Below, one piece after another: positions 1 through 12,252 of a stretch of DNA of 64,000 bases. Made by a program: the position numbers and the translations under genes. Each line of letters starts with the position of its first letter. The first letter of the stretch is position 1. This DNA is from Agapetus fuscipes. Lineage: Eukaryota; Arthropoda; Insecta; Trichoptera; Glossosomatidae. The notes beneath the pieces were generated by a model. It was not told the DNA's origin. It was given only the letters and a program-made list of their open reading frames with translations, and did not search any database. The DNA is taken from the NCBI GenBank assembly GCA_951799405.1, contig OX637332.1:31534832-31598831 (forward strand). The letters run 5' to 3'.

Positions 1-748
1 ATCTGATACTAGCGCTGCGTAGCTGATATATATATCAGTTACGTGAGCTGATAAAACAAATATGTAGCTGATGTATAGAAGTTCACGCTTAGATGTGCTG
101 CATTCGCACTAACATAATGGTAAGAAGCAAAAATAATAACGAAGATTATTATATAGAAAATAGACTAAAAAATGTATTTGGAGGGCGCAATTTTCGCGTG
201 AATCACACCTCAGGAGCTCTTTACATTCAGTTGTTGTGATGATGGATAAAGCTTCTTTTGTAAAGGAATCCAGATGAAGTCTTGAATCCAGCAAACGGTA
301 TTTTTTAATTATTTATTTTCGTTCTCTGTTGAGATCCCACCCGCTACTTTTCGATTACATATCTATGTACTGCTCCAAGGAAGAAGGAAGTAACTCCGAA
401 ATTTAGATTTTTGATTTATTTTTCCATTTCTGAAGGTAGCAAATCATTATCTTCATTCCAAGATGACAGCCATGTCTCTATCTCTTTTAAATTCGTTAAT
501 AAATTAATGTAAAAAATAGTTTATGCATTGTACTCCATGGAATAAATAACATTCAATTGGCTCTCCTGCAAAACTATCTTTTTTGACTTAGTGCTGTCTT
601 CCTTGGAGAACTCGATATAATACTCGTACATAGCGTCCGATGTTATCCTCTGTCATTTGATTTTTATTCCATACAACCTTGATAATCTGACTTCTTTTCT
701 TTACTTTCACTTTCTTCATGCATTTTTTGAGCACACTTTTTTAAATGA
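1..748. other. AT-rich stretch, no gene recognised
   Basis: No convincing coding frame is seen on either strand. A weak match to the 3' end of SINE-1 (minus strand; the gtgaatcacacctca stretch followed by a gagctct block) lies around 190-225, so part of this stretch is probably an eroded SINE tail. Confidence 0.4.
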
Positions 749-1064
749 TTTTTTTAAAGAAATCCTGTGCGGGAGATTACCTAGATTCTAGAGACACTAG
801 GGGTCTATGCCACTTGTTGTAGTGCCGCAAAGGTGTACGAGCTTGGTCGTCGCTACAAAGCGCCAATATTCAAGCAAGACCCAGTTGCTGTAAGGCTGGA
901 TGGACCTTTGGTGACCGGTCATTGGTTAAGGTTTATGAATTTTTCAACCCAGCGAAGGGCAAATTTGAAAATATAAACGGTATATTTTTTGTGCTCCGTC
1001 GGGATTCAACCCCACAACCTTCCCATTCAGAGACCGAGTGTTACCACTGTGCTACGGACCGGTC
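749..1064 (-). repeat. SINE-1, poly(A)-tail variant
   Basis: This is a tRNA-derived SINE on the minus strand. The tRNA-like head lies at the right end (ggaccggtc at 1056-1064; the B-box-like part reads as gggattcaaccc on the plus strand). The shared body holds gcgccaat and the ctgtaaggctggatgga block. The 3' module at the left carries ctaggggtctatgcc and gaaatcctgtgcggg, and ends in a T-run (poly(A) of the element) at 749-755. This is the tail-B variant also seen at 18391, 31191 and 57905. Confidence 0.85.
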
Positions 1065-1480
1065 AACACTATTCCTAAACATCCTTACCTTATCTATCTA
1101 TTTCTTGTTCTCAATGACATTCACAAAATCATGTTCCACTGTTTTTTAATGTTACATCCTTTCATTTACTGCCTAGCTGTTCATCAGAAAAGTCATCGAA
1201 ACAATATTTGTTTGCCCACCATGGCCAGGCGCTCAAAGCGAGGGATTAGTACTGCGAACTGAATGGCCCGCTGTGAAATTTCGAGAGCTTTGTCTCATTA
1301 TGTGAAAGAGAGGTAACGCAGCCCGCGTACTTGTGTACACGATGTATTGTGAAGGGTATAAAGGTAATGAATTGTTTTGTTCTTCTCGCTAAAGAATGAG
1401 AGCAGAAGTGTTTTAATTTTACATTTTATTTAAAGTATTTTTGACATCAAATTATTATTATTATAAATTGAATAGAAAAA
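1065..1480. other. no feature recognised
   Basis: Mixed-composition spacer between SINE-1 and a Penelope-like fragment. It holds short (ATT) runs near 1450 and no supported exon. Confidence 0.4.
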
Positions 1481-1556
1481 ACAAAGTTTTAATTCACTTT
1501 TATTTATATTTTTACTCGAAAGTTTTCGCTTAATAAAGCATCTTCAGAAGCATAAT
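1481..1556 (-). repeat. Penelope-like terminal fragment with hammerhead-like core
   Basis: It shares acaaagttttaattcactt followed by a gaaaattcg/cgaaagttttcg block with fragments at 22015 and 33341. On the minus strand it reads CTGAAGA, one extra base, a GCTT/AAGC stem, then GAAA, which resembles a hammerhead ribozyme core. Assignment to Penelope-like elements is inferred from this motif only. Confidence 0.4.
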
Positions 1557-1650
1557 TGTCACCTGTCAATTATTTTTTTGTTAGGGTTTGGTGGTTCACA
1601 CAATGAAAGTCCATTGTGTCTTTTTTTTTAAATAACAAAAAATGTTCGAC

Positions 1651-2128
1651 TCGCGGTGCACGGTGGTATACTAGTGCCCACTCTGATGTATGGAAGTGAA
1701 GCCTGGACGGTGAGTGAAAGTGAGATTAGTAAAGTCCATACAGTGGAAATGGACTACTTAAGAAGTATGATTGGTAAAAGACGGAGTGATAGGGTGAGGA
1801 ATGATTTTGTTAGAGAGGAATGTGGTGTAAGAGAAAGTGTGAAAGTAAAGATTAAAAGAAGTATACTTGGATGGTTTGGACATTTAGAGAGAATGAATGA
1901 GGAAAGACTGACGAAGAAAGTGTATGCTGCAAGAATTGATGGATGTCGTGGAAGAGGAAGACCGAGAAAGGTATGGATGGACAAAATTTTCGAAATAGCG
2001 AGTGAATGGGATATCCAGAGTCATAATAAAAGGAGAACTTGCATGAAAAAGGTTATGACTCTAGATGAAATGAAAGAAGTATGCAAGGACAGGAAGAAGT
2101 GGCGGCTAATCTTCAATGCTGATTTGTA
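1651..2128 (+). pseudogene. RTE-like LINE, C-terminal ORF fragment
   Basis: This is a 5'-truncated piece of a LINE ORF covering the region after the reverse transcriptase. Family hallmarks are seen in order: PTLMYGSEAWTV near the start, WFGHLERMNEERLTKKVY in the middle, then GRGRPRKVW and WDIQSHNKRRTCMKKVM, stopping at TAA 2127-2129. About 157 codons remain open, but the endonuclease and RT domains are missing, so it cannot be autonomous. Close relatives lie at 19597, 51531, 58706 and 60826. The motif set is typical of RTE-type and related LINE C-termini; the exact clade is not resolved. It is a dead fragment rather than a host gene. Confidence 0.85.
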
Positions 2129-2240
2129 ATGTTGGTTTATTAGTTTGCTACATTTTTTGCATTTAAGAAATTTTTGACTTTTTTTGCATAGATTTATTTT
2201 AAAGATTTTGTTGTTTTTTTTTTTTTTTATACTTAATTAG

Positions 2241-2353
2241 CATATTTTGTAAGCGCGAACTATACACGTGTTTGTTTGTGGGCATACATCTGAGAGCTTT
2301 GAATGAATATATCCTTGCAACTTAGATTATAGATAACCTATAGATTATAGACA
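2241..2353 (+). repeat. Repeat-A, 5'-truncated copy
   Basis: Only the 3' half is present: taagcgcgaac, tttgtgggcatac, then ttgcaacttagattatag with a degenerate TTATAGA tail. Confidence 0.8.
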
Positions 2354-2354
2354 C

Positions 2355-2500
2355 AGTTTTAATTGACTACATTTTATTTTTATTTTTAGATCGAATATTT
2401 TCGCCTCAAAAGGGCACCTCAGGAGCAGTTAGGTTGCAGGCGAAAATATTCGAGCCAAAAAATATAATTAAGTGAATTACAACTTTTTATTTTAAATAAA
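2355..2500. repeat. inverted pair of Penelope-like termini
   Basis: The block cgaatattttcgcct near 2393 and aggcgaaaatattcg near 2441 are inverted copies of the same terminal sequence, flanked by ttttaattgac and gtgaattac. The arrangement is a short palindrome related to the fragments at 1481, 22015 and 33341. Confidence 0.5.
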
Positions 2501-2545
2501 GAAAATTATTGTTGTTACTCGTCCGTACGTTTTTTTAGTTCAGCA

Positions 2546-2806
2546 GAACTTCTATAATCTTTAATTTAAGTTGCAAAGGTATGTAACATTGGGGATTCAT
2601 ATTAAAAGAATTCTCACAAGCAGACATGTATAAGTTCGCGCCAACACATGCCGCATGTGGACCTACAACATAAAAACCCAATCTCAAATGAACATAAGCC
2701 CTGCAACTCTTGCCGACCTTCCCTAAAACAGGGGTGACATTGGAAAATTGAACCATTTTTACAGTATGGGGGGTTAGCTTCATACCAACCTATAAGACAA
2801 GGAATA
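2546..2806 (-). repeat. Repeat-A, near full length
   Basis: Minus-strand copy. It starts at the left with aatttaagttgcaaagg, passes the core gccgaccttccctaaaacagg, and ends with ataccaacctataagacaagg at the right, which is the element's 5' end. Confidence 0.85.
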
Positions 2807-3545
2807 TAAATAAGCTAGATGAAAAATAAAAATAAATACGCTAGACAAAAAAGAAAACGAATTATTTTAACAAAATACTCAAATTGAATTTCAAATGCAT
2901 TTCCACTCTGCGAGTACAAGCCCCCTTCAATGTTGTATAAAATGTGCGAGTATATAATGTAGATGTTCGGTAAGGCAGGCAAGTTATTACAAATGATGTT
3001 TCAGAGCTCTGCCTTTACGGAGCGCTCGCCTGTGGTTCGCTTGATGAAACGATGATAGGACGTTTAATTTGTTTATGGGATGATGTAAGATGGGCTAAGT
3101 AATTTAGAGAGTGGCTTAATGCCCGCGATATGTGCTGATATTGGACCGAGATACCTTAATGCCGCTGAAGGCCCCGCCCCCCAAGCTAATGGGGCAGATT
3201 AGCATCTCGGCCCTCCCCCTTCTGGGCCTTTATTAGGATCCCGATCCTACCCTAACGGAAGATCATCCCTCCGCTATCTGCGGAGCCCGAGGCAACCCTG
3301 ACCCCAAGCTCAATAAAGAAGATCCACAAGAAAACTTAACCGCTGAAGAAATATTAATTAAAAAAGATAACGTTAACTTACAAAAAAACATAATTTATTG
3401 AAGAATACATAACAAAAAACCTTTTCATTGTGACATTAAAAATTACTTCAGTTTAAGTTTTTTCACAAATTAACGTTTTTGAAAACGTCATTTATGATAT
3501 ATATAAAATAAGAACGATGTCGAATACCTATACTATTGATGTTGG
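2807..3545. other. no gene; GC-rich patch at about 3000-3330
   Basis: An AT-rich lead-in is followed by a GC-rich block with gccccgccccccaagc and cggagcccgaggcaaccc and an AATAAA at about 3312. It could be a diverged LTR or unique sequence. No ORF or splice structure supports a gene. Confidence 0.3.
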
Positions 3546-3723
3546 AGTGATGTTTTCCGGGATCTGTTGCCGTGGTCTGTGGGAGCTGGAGCTTCCGGAC
3601 GTTTCGCCCATGGGCTTCTTCAGCGTGAAGTATGATGATGAAAATGATCTTGATGAGAACCGTGAATCGTCCTGAAGCTCCAGCTCCCACAGACCACGGC
3701 AACATATCCCGGAAAACATCACT
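3546..3723. repeat. long imperfect palindrome
   Basis: Arms 3546-3601 and 3668-3723 are inverted copies, about 56 bp each with two mismatches (gccgtggtctgtgggagct against agctcccacagaccacggc). The loop is 66 bp. On the minus strand the arm/loop junction reads CTGAAGAAGCCCATGGGC then GAAACGTC, again a CTGAAGA-stem-GAAA motif. The overlapping short ORFs are by-products. Confidence 0.85.
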
Positions 3724-4765
3724 TCAGCATCATCAGCCGGCCGTGTAAGCCTAAAATACCTACACCCTTGTTTAAAAAAAAAATTAGAGACGAATTGTTT
3801 TATTATTTTCAATGAGGTTTTGATTAACAATGAACGAAAAACAAAAAACATCTAAGTACGCGTAAAAACATATACTTACTGCTTCAAATATCCATAAATA
3901 AAGAACTTGGAAGCGTAAGAGAAGTCAACATTTCAAAGAAATTTCATTTTTAAATTTGCGGCTAAAGATGTTCCCATGTAAATGAAGGCATCTGCAGAAC
4001 ATAAACTTAATTCAGACCTCATATCACGAGGCTCTCTTGCAGTTTTCCTCGGAGCTCTTAAAATATCTCTCCGGCAAACATTATTCAACTGTCGGACCAA
4101 CTCTGAAGTCGGACAGAACTCGTTTAATTTCGTGAGGGGGTGCAGTCTCGCTAGTTATGACTTTTTTACGATCACGGACTAAGCTGACTACCGACCAACT
4201 AAAACTAGAACTACCGCAAAGTGGGAGGGTCGCTGCTGTTTTTTTTTTGGTGAAATATCTTGTCATAAGAAAAATTATGATGTCGGAAAGAAAAGGCGCC
4301 GGCCTGTTTTATTGGATGAGCTGAAGGGATAACAATAGTTTTAAGCTGAGTTTTAATATTTAAAATGTGACTTTAAATCTTTGTGAGGGTCTGAAATTGT
4401 GTGCAAGATTAACAAAAAACGGAAGGCTATCTATCTTTTATCTAAGTTTTATTTCTTTCATTAACAGACAAGACAATGCGTTATTGGAAAGAAAAGTTAT
4501 CAAAAAAATATTCTAATAAATGTTCAAACAATAACAAACAAAAAAAAAAACATAGGTACATAAAAACATGAAAAAAATTGAGGGTAATGGAGGAAAACAG
4601 ATGAAACAGCGCGAGTAAATACTGAAAAACTATGGATATTCATTTGCCAAGCACAAAAGTAAATAAAAAACGATAGAAAGAAAAACGATAGAAAGAAATA
4701 TATATATGCAATGCATGCCCAAGGAAGTCACGCAATATATATATATATATTTTTAAATCTAAATT
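3724..4765. other. no feature recognised
   Basis: AT-rich, with A-rich and purine-rich stretches (repeated gatagaaagaaa near 4672-4696) and a TA-rich run at about 4735-4752. No coding support. Confidence 0.4.
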
Positions 4766-4962
4766 AAACTTTGCCAATGTCACCCCTGTTTCAGGGAAGG
4801 TCGGCAAAAGTTGTGGGGCTTATGTTCATTTGAGGTTTGGATTTTATTTGTAAGTACACTTTCAGCATTTGTAAGCGCGAACTACACTTGTTGGTTTGTG
4901 GGCATACATCTGAGAGCTTTAAATGAATATATCCTTGCAACTTAGATTATAGATAAATATAT
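4766..4962 (+). repeat. Repeat-A, 5'-truncated copy
   Basis: It starts abruptly at actttgccaatgtcacccc and runs through gcgcgaactacac to ttgcaacttagattatag. The missing first ~65 bases are the kind of 5' truncation expected of retroposons. Confidence 0.85.
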
Positions 4963-5029
4963 TTTAATATCTATATGTGGATCATGTATGAATGAAATTT
5001 TTTATAGGTACCTTTTTATGTAACTGTTT

Positions 5030-5200
5030 TTAGGCTTTCACGGCCGGGTTCAGATGAAGTGAGCAGAGCTCCGAAGAAATCACCCACAGAGGAGACGAAA
5101 CGTCAGCTGAAAGTCTTCAAGAAGTATCAAGAAAGAAGAGAAAGAAAAAAGAAGAAAAGAAGCAAAAACTATGGACCACGGTCAAAACCCAGAACCCAAA
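5030..5200 (+). repeat. degenerate repeat with CGAAGA...GAAACGTC motif
   Basis: It contains ggctttcacggccgggtt, then ctccgaagaaatcacccac and gagacgaaacgtcagctga, followed by purine-rich sequence. It resembles the termini of other mobile elements here. Class unknown; a Penelope-like relationship is only suggested. Confidence 0.3.
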
Positions 5201-6127
5201 AATCAAGCATTTTTATGTACCTAACTATTTATTTGTAGACACAGGTGACAACAAAACGGGTTCATACGAGTAGGTATATCATATTATTACACCTGTCTGA
5301 GTTTCAGCTAGCGATTATGTTAATATTTAATGCTGCTGATCTATTGAACAGAAATTTAATTACAGCGTGGATAACGTTCTCGTAATACGATTAATGAAAA
5401 TTTACAGCGCGAAATTTTGCGGCACAATAAGTGAATTATGCGAATATTTCCATTCAAATAGTTGCTTGAAAATTGCATTTGTGCAAAAAAGTCTTTATGC
5501 TGAATAAACTCTTTATATTACCAAGGTAGATCTTGAAAACAATTTTAAATATTTGCAAAAATAAATACTTGTAGTTTTGTCTTTATCGGAAAACCATTAC
5601 ACACACATGAACGCAAAAACATTTTCAAACAACAAAAGTATACATAGACTGTTAAAAGGCACAAGAGACATTTTGGTCAACAATGAGTTATGAATGCTAG
5701 CCTACTTGAAATTTTCCGCTCTTTCTAATGCGCTAAGTCCCATAGCTCTACGATGATTTTGTTGTTGTTGTGTATGCCCAAGCAAACAACTGCGTTTTCG
5801 AAGTATGATTTTGGTGTAACTGACAAGATTTTGGCCTTTTTGTCCTAAAGGCGCTTGTGACATAAAAAAAAACGTTAAACCACATTAATAGAAATGCCAA
5901 TAAACGCCTTTATTTTTTAATTTTATAACTGTTTTGATTTTAGCGATATGATAAAAAAAAAGTTATCCCATTTTTCTGCAATCTCAAACTTTAAACTGCT
6001 CTCCTGAACAATTTGTTTATGTCGCTTATGCCCTACTGCTTTTTAACCGTCGACATGCTTAAAAGCCTTTCACGGCCAGTGGAATACGTAACTAAAACGT
6101 ACCTAACTAAGGTACACGTAAAGTCAA
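5201..6127. other. no feature recognised
   Basis: AT-rich spacer. A short tcacggcca piece near 6069 echoes the repeat at 5030. No exon or ORF can be supported. Confidence 0.4.
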
Positions 6128-6400
6128 ACTTTTGCCGCGTTATCCTCGAGGGGATCACAAGTATCGAGTAGAACCTACTATTTTTACAGGCAATGGGGCC
6201 AGCTTTACACCAAACCCTTCAGTTGAAGTGGGAGTTTCCCAGCACCCAAGAGGGATTGTTTTCATTTCTAAGGATAGCTGAGTGAAACTTGCCGGTTATT
6301 TTTTTTTGGGTTAGAAATAGACACCGAAACGGAAAATCATTTTTGACACCCTCGGTTGGATTCGAGCCCGAGCTCTCTAACCATGTGCAGTCCACTGTAC
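6128..6400 (-). repeat. SINE-2, diverged copy
   Basis: tRNA-derived SINE on the minus strand. The signature blocks are ttgccgcgttatcc, ttcagttgaagtggga, gaaacttgccggtt, and a B-box-like ggattcgagcccgagct at the right. The extreme tRNA end is eroded. Confidence 0.8.
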
Positions 6401-8106
6401 AATTTTTTTTTTTTTGTAAAACCGTTTCATTGAAAAACGTTAGCAATGAAAAAAAACATCATGTGTAAAGCTACCTTTATATCTTTTTAATTTAAACGTA
6501 TTCAGTTAATTAAAACATATTTTTTAATAGTATCTAAAATATGAATTTCAATATCGGTTGATTAAAATTAACTACACCAATATTTTTCAATACTGAATTG
6601 AAATATTAGTTTTCAAATATTTTCCATAAAATGGCCAACATTCAATGTAGACATACTGCACGAATATTTTCGTCATTAATTTATAGGATAACGATTTTTC
6701 ATACAAACAAGTCTACAAATAAAATTTATTTGAAGTAGATATACTTGTTATAAATTTCAGAAGGATTTCATTAAATAAGTGACCCCGTCCGTTTTCGTTT
6801 ACACTAGAGTTGATGAATAGGGAAAACTTTCCTTTCAAGAATAAAGATTTGAACAATTCTTAAGCACGTACAGACATAAATTATCAACTTTACTTTTCGT
6901 TAATAAATTATGATTCTGAATAAGATTTTTCTTCCAAAACTGATTACTTAATCGGATAATGCAAAAAACAAGTTTTTTTGAAAATTATAAGGATTTTCCG
7001 AAGTAAAGAAAAAGGAATGTTTGTACAAGATGATGGATATGGATGAATAAAAAGAGGCATGAAAGAAGTTGGAAGGAATGGAGGCATCTTTAAATAAGCT
7101 ATGGCCACGTTAAGCGGAATGGTGATAGAGTTACAGCTACAATTACATATTTTGGTGGAGATATTGCTTTGCAAGCAAGAGGTATTTGTTTTTATATATT
7201 TTGGTTATTTTTGTGAAATAACGTTGATCTGAGTCAATAGTTTTTGACGTCAGTTGGGTAAATGTTTTATTTGGTTTTCTTTAAAAAAAAAACCCCTGTT
7301 ATAGCGAAAGAAATTGCAGGGTTGATAATGTATAACTATTTAGTTAAAGGTCGTATTGTAAACATCTCTTTCAAAAGTCACATAGAGCATGTGAGAGTGA
7401 AAACATACATGTGTTTGTTAGTGGGCGTGAATTAAATATTGATATTTAATTTTAAGCTTTTTAAGCATTTGCTACCTGGATAACAAATACAATATAAATG
7501 TGTAATTTAAGTAATCATAATATACTTGACGGCGGTGCACTCTTTACAAAAATTAGGAACTTGTTGGAAAAAAAGTTTAGCACTCAACAGAAGTTAGAAA
7601 ACCCACAAATAAATTATTGTAGAGCTAGTACCTATTTTAAGGTGCATACGTGGTGCTTGTACACGCATACTTTGAAATTAATATATATTTATATATCTAT
7701 TGAATTTTCCAGAATCTTCTCGAAAGAGACGCTTTGCCGTGCCAAATCAGTACAAAGAGGGTCGTAGACAAAACACACAAAATTCTCTTCAGATGTCACG
7801 TAGTATTTGTTGTAAATACAAATCGCGTTGCGATATAAGATGGAAAGCTTAAGGTCTGATTACATTTTTATGAGCAAAATCAGACACTGAATTTTTTTCA
7901 CTTTTTTCATTTTCAACAAAAAAATCTGATATTGTGATATTTTTCAATAGTTTTTATTTAATTCAAATAAACCTACCTGCTGTTTGTGTGAGCGCAAACC
8001 TGAAAGGGCTCTCTTTATGTTTGTGCGTGAAGAAAAAATCATCTACCTGAATAGATCTTGGATGTATATCTCTGAAAACTGAACATATGTAGCTTACATA
8101 TTTCTT
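6401..8106. other. no gene recognised
   Basis: Long AT-rich stretch without splice-supported exons. A very weak Repeat-A-like piece (gtgtttgttagtgggcgtg) lies near 7410-7430. The small ORF at 7498-7767 has no recognisable motif and is not credited. Confidence 0.35.
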
Positions 8107-8407
8107 GGACCGATCCGTAGTCCAGTGGCAGCACTTCGGACTCGTAAATGGATGGTTGTGGATTCGAATCCCGGTGGAGCAAAAAAAAATACCATTTATA
8201 TTTCCAAATGTGCTCTTCGCTGGTTTGAAAAATTCATCAAAGACCGGTCACTGAAAAGTCCATCCAACCTTACAACAACTGGGTTTTGCTTGAGAATTGG
8301 GGCTTTCCACAGCGACAACCAAGCTCTCAGAGGGCTCTTGAGGTGTGATACACACAAAAACAGCACTCACCAAATATATCATCTTAATATTATTATTATT
8401 ATATTAT
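8107..8407 (+). repeat. SINE-1, (ATT)n-tail variant
   Basis: Plus-strand copy. The head ggaccgatccgtagtccagt holds an A-box-like segment and is followed by the B-box-like ggattcgaatcccgg. The body ends with ttgagaattggggctttcc and the 3' module with cagcactcaccaaatata, then (ATT)n. Confidence 0.88.
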
Positions 8408-8796
8408 AAAATTCTCACATACAACATTCAGCACACAAATTTTCCATGCGTAGCTGAATACGTGTTTGCCTCGGGCATAGATTCATAAATGTTTATATAC
8501 CTGCAACTAAGTTTATCACCTGGAAGTTTCTCACCAACACCGTTCTCCAACAGATTATACACGTAAGCGCGCTGGATCTGGGGCCTAGTTCCATTAATGT
8601 TGACTCCCGAACAGTGAGTTTATCGGCTTGCAGATGAGCAGATTACTGGGGTAGGTAAGTTACAGCCCGGCCCGCCGCGGAGCGCAACCTCGGACATAAC
8701 GAACCCGAAGTGGCGGCTTTCTCCCTCACGCCAAGTACGCACTTCAACGGGACGCACTCACACCAGGACAGTCAATAATTGAAATTTCTTAAAATA
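8408..8796. other. no gene; GC-rich patch at 8560-8770
   Basis: The GC-rich block includes cagcccggcccgccgcgg and cgaacccgaagtggcgg. It is not obviously coding and matches no other repeat in the window. Confidence 0.3.
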
Positions 8797-9074
8797 CGTA
8801 ACGCAACGCATCCAAGCCACACATATAGTGTAACTTCTTGCCTGCGTTATCCCTGAAGGCGTCGCATGTGGCGATTCGGGACCTTATCGTTTTTACGGGT
8901 AAGTGGACCGGCGTTACGCCATCCACTTCAGTTGAAGTGGAGTTTGCCCAGCTCCTGAAAAGACTGGTTGTCATTTATTGTGGAGGCTGAGTACATTTTG
9001 ACACCTTCGATGAGGATCGACCCCTTGCTCTCGGCATGGACTGCAAACATTCTTACAATTGAGCTATCGACCGA
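8797..9074 (-). repeat. SINE-2
   Basis: The left end shows the tail (acgcaacgca, i.e. TTGCG units on the element strand), followed by cacatatagtgtaac and acttcagttgaagtgga, ending with tgagctatcgaccg, the tRNA-like start. An internal deletion removes part of the usual body before ttttgacacc. Confidence 0.85.
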
Positions 9075-9158
9075 ATTTTTACGAGTTTAGTCGTCGCGCT
9101 AACTACAAAACGCTAATTAACAAACAAAACCCAGTTTCTGTAAGGCTGGATGGACTTT
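9075..9158 (-). repeat. SINE-1 body fragment
   Basis: It matches only the central body (tagtcgtcgcgctaac, aaaacccagtttctgtaagg, ctggatggac), directly abutting SINE-2. Head and tail are absent. Confidence 0.6.
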
Positions 9159-10986
9159 TGTAAGTCTCAAGACTGTCTCAAATTCAATTCAACAATTTTA
9201 TTTGCTCCCAATCATCCAGATATGGACCTCGCTTATGGCGGCCGAGAAATGAGCAAAATGTGTGGAGCTTGGCCGAACAGAAAAATCATTTTGATAAAAC
9301 AATTAAACCATTTGCACATGAAGTTGAATGCTATATAGATTCATTGTAACTTGGCAAAATAGACTGAATGAATTACGGCCAATTTGACAGAACAATTACA
9401 TTACTTTATGTTCTGCATACTTTATCAGTTACTGTGTAACTTTGTACCTACAATTTTGGACACTCCAGGCGACTCACCATTTACAAACTCTCCTAAAATG
9501 CTAGTTAACTTACTATCTTTGTCTGTAGAAGGCGTTAAACGAGCCAAACTTATGGAATAACCGTCTGCTGGGCCCTCGGACGCTGTAATGTGCGGTTTAA
9601 TTGTACATCCTGAATTATTACCTGAAAATGCTAATTTTATTATTATTCACAAAACTATCTTATTGGATCTGTAATGGCGGGTAAGCGATATTGATGACAT
9701 CCTATATTTGGGCCTTTCGACCTTCTAACAAACAACATCGTTTTCTTCTACTGCTTTTGCTTATTTTGGAACTTCATCTCATAATCTAAGCGATACAAAT
9801 CAGAGCAAAAAGTTCATGAATCACAACTTGAACACAACTGAAATGACTTATGCATTTATATCACAGGTATATTAAACTTAAGTCTGTAACGATCCATGAA
9901 TGCTAGCCAGCCCAAAATTCAGCTCAATAGGCTTCGATTCATTTGAAATACAAACTGCTAGATTTCATCATTACAATAAAAATTAGGCATTTAGATTAAA
10001 AAAACGGCTTTTGTCTTTTTGTTTTTTAAAACGGCTTTTGTATGTTTTTTCATAAAAATATTTAATAATCAATTTCCCTCCAAAAACGCGCACACAATAG
10101 AATCTTTATAATATTTGCTTTGACTTGTTGAAAAAAAAATGTGTGAAAAGAAAATGAAATTAATACACAAAACAGTAAACCCATCCCTGAGTAAATAAAC
10201 TACTCCAAGTCATAATATGGATTATTCTTAATTATTTTCTGCGGACGCGTTTTTGAAATAATCGCTAATTCACGGGTGTTTTCGCAAGCATTAATTTTAT
10301 CTCTGTATAAATAAAATTCATATTCATTAATACAGTAATTGAATTGTTTATTGATCTATGTATCTAAGGAAAATATTCCTAAGATACATGGAAAACAAAT
10401 ATCCTATCTTTGTTCTTTACTTTTACCTTGTTATTATCCAAATCCTTGTCTTATCTTGAATTTATCCTTGACTCGGCTTTAACCTTGTTTTGACCTTGAG
10501 TTTACCTAATCCTTGACTTATCCCTCTCTGGCCCTCAAATATATATTATCTTTACCTTATTCTTCATTTAACCTTAAGCTTTCCCTCTTTCTTACTTGAA
10601 TTAGGTAATCTTGTATTTGATTTGACGTTTTCTTTTTCTTAGTATCAATAATTCTTTTGTATTATAGAAGCCCCTTAGCAAAGGTTTTTCTTTATTATTA
10701 TTAGCGCTATAACCAAGCAAACAATCAGGTGCAATCGGATTAGAAATATGTTTTAAATAAAACTGCTCAGGTTTGAATACCGTCAGACTCACTCAACTTT
10801 GAATCTGATAGATATCACTAGATAATTATCAATCGATAATTCATTGAATGAAATTTGATGAAACGGTACATCTTCAGGTTGCTTTTCAGTGAAGATTGGC
10901 GAACATCATATAAATGTACACCTTTGAAAGAAGGATCTTGTGACCAATAGTATGTCCTTCCACAAATTTATTTATCGCTTATGTCT
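9159..10986. other. no gene; pyrimidine-rich degenerate repeat at 10410-10600
   Basis: Mostly AT-rich unique sequence. From about 10410 to 10600 the plus strand is strongly pyrimidine-biased and repeats ccttg about six times within roughly 100 bases, like an eroded minisatellite. Confidence 0.35.
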
Positions 10987-11227
10987 AACTATAATCTAAG
11001 TTGCAAAAATATATTACATTTAGGAATCATGAGAAATGCATGCTCACTAGCAGGCACATGTAGGTTCACGCTTACGCATGTGAACTAACAACATAAAAAT
11101 CCAAATCTGAAATGAACATAATCCCTGCAACTCCTGCCGACTTTCCTTGAATCAGGAGTAACACATTGAAAACGTGAACAATTTTTTCGCAATTCGGTTG
11201 GGCAGTCATGTCATACAAACCTACAAA
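10987..11227 (-). repeat. Repeat-A, diverged full-length copy
   Basis: It runs from ctataatctaagttgcaaa at the left to catacaaacctacaaatt at the right. The core is present as tgccgactttccttgaatc, more diverged than most copies. Confidence 0.75.
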
Positions 11228-11639
11228 TTAATGCAAATATACAATTAAATTTACCCATAGGCACCCACGACACATGCGAGTGTGTGTGTATATGTTGTTA
11301 ATCCTTCGTGAATTAATTACTGGCAATCATCGTGGAAGGGGAGACACAATTGTTGGTTGGAAAGCGGGCCTTAATTACGCGTCTCTGGTGTTGCCTGGTG
11401 TATTGCCTGGCGGGAACCAAACCACGACTCTGAATCAAACGAGAAACATCGTCACAATCAATTTAAGTCTACAAAAAAACTGTGTGTAAAAGTACATCAA
11501 AACACTCTTCGTAATAGACAAAATTATCATTACCAAAGTGTACTTCAATTTATTTAATTTACTTTTTTTTTATTCATTTTAATTTAATTTGATTTACTTT
11601 TTTTTCTATTCGCTCCTAGTCGACATCTCAGTATATATA
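11228..11639. other. no feature recognised
   Basis: It contains a small open frame (11274-11489) with no recognisable motif, then T-rich sequence. No splice or domain support. Confidence 0.35.
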
Positions 11640-11865
11640 TTTGTTCTTTGACTGACAGGTTGGTTTACTTTTGCCAACGCATCCCGGTTGCAAAAAAAGG
11701 CGGCGAGAGTTGCAAGGTTTATGTTCATGTGAGGTTTTGTGCAATGCACATGCTGTAAGTGTAAGCGCGAATTTAGATGTGTCTGCTTGTGAGCATACAA
11801 TAAATATGAACCCTAAGTATTAATATATCTTTGGCACTTTGATTATAAACTATAGTAGTAGTAAT
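11640..11865 (+). repeat. Repeat-A, diverged copy
   Basis: It begins near ttctttgactgacaggttgg, retains gagagttgcaaggtttatg and tgtgtctgcttgtgagcat, and ends at tttgattataaactatag. Confidence 0.7.
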
Positions 11866-12000
11866 TTATCTAGAATTTTAGACTCCCCGAGTAAATAATG
11901 AATAATTTAAGTTAAAAAGATATACCTTTGAGAAAATACAGAATCAATGTGTTCACAAAAAAAATGTAATACACAAATATAAAACGATACAAAAACACGA

Positions 12001-12252
12001 CCTAGCTGCACATATAGTGTAAGTTCTCACCGCATTTGTCGTGTGAAACCTATTTTTTATAGTACAGTTGAATTATTGGCTTCCCAGCTTCCAAGGGGGC
12101 TGGTTTTAATTTTTTGTGGAAGCTGAGTAAGACTTGCCGGTATTTTAATTAAGGTTTAAAATAAACACTGAAATTGGAAACCATATTTTCATTGGGGATC
12201 GAACTCACACCCTCTAATTTTGAGCATTCTTATAAGTGAGCTATCGACCGGA
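12001..12252 (-). repeat. SINE-2, diverged copy
   Basis: Blocks gctgcacatatagtgtaag, agtaagacttgccggtat and ggggatcgaactcacaccc, ending tgagctatcgaccgga (the tRNA-like start on the minus strand). Confidence 0.8.

Noticed and set aside
2241..2353. Repeat-A as a Helitron
   Set aside because: No 3' CTRR end preceded by a hairpin and no consistent A/T insertion site could be seen; tails are variable simple repeats instead.
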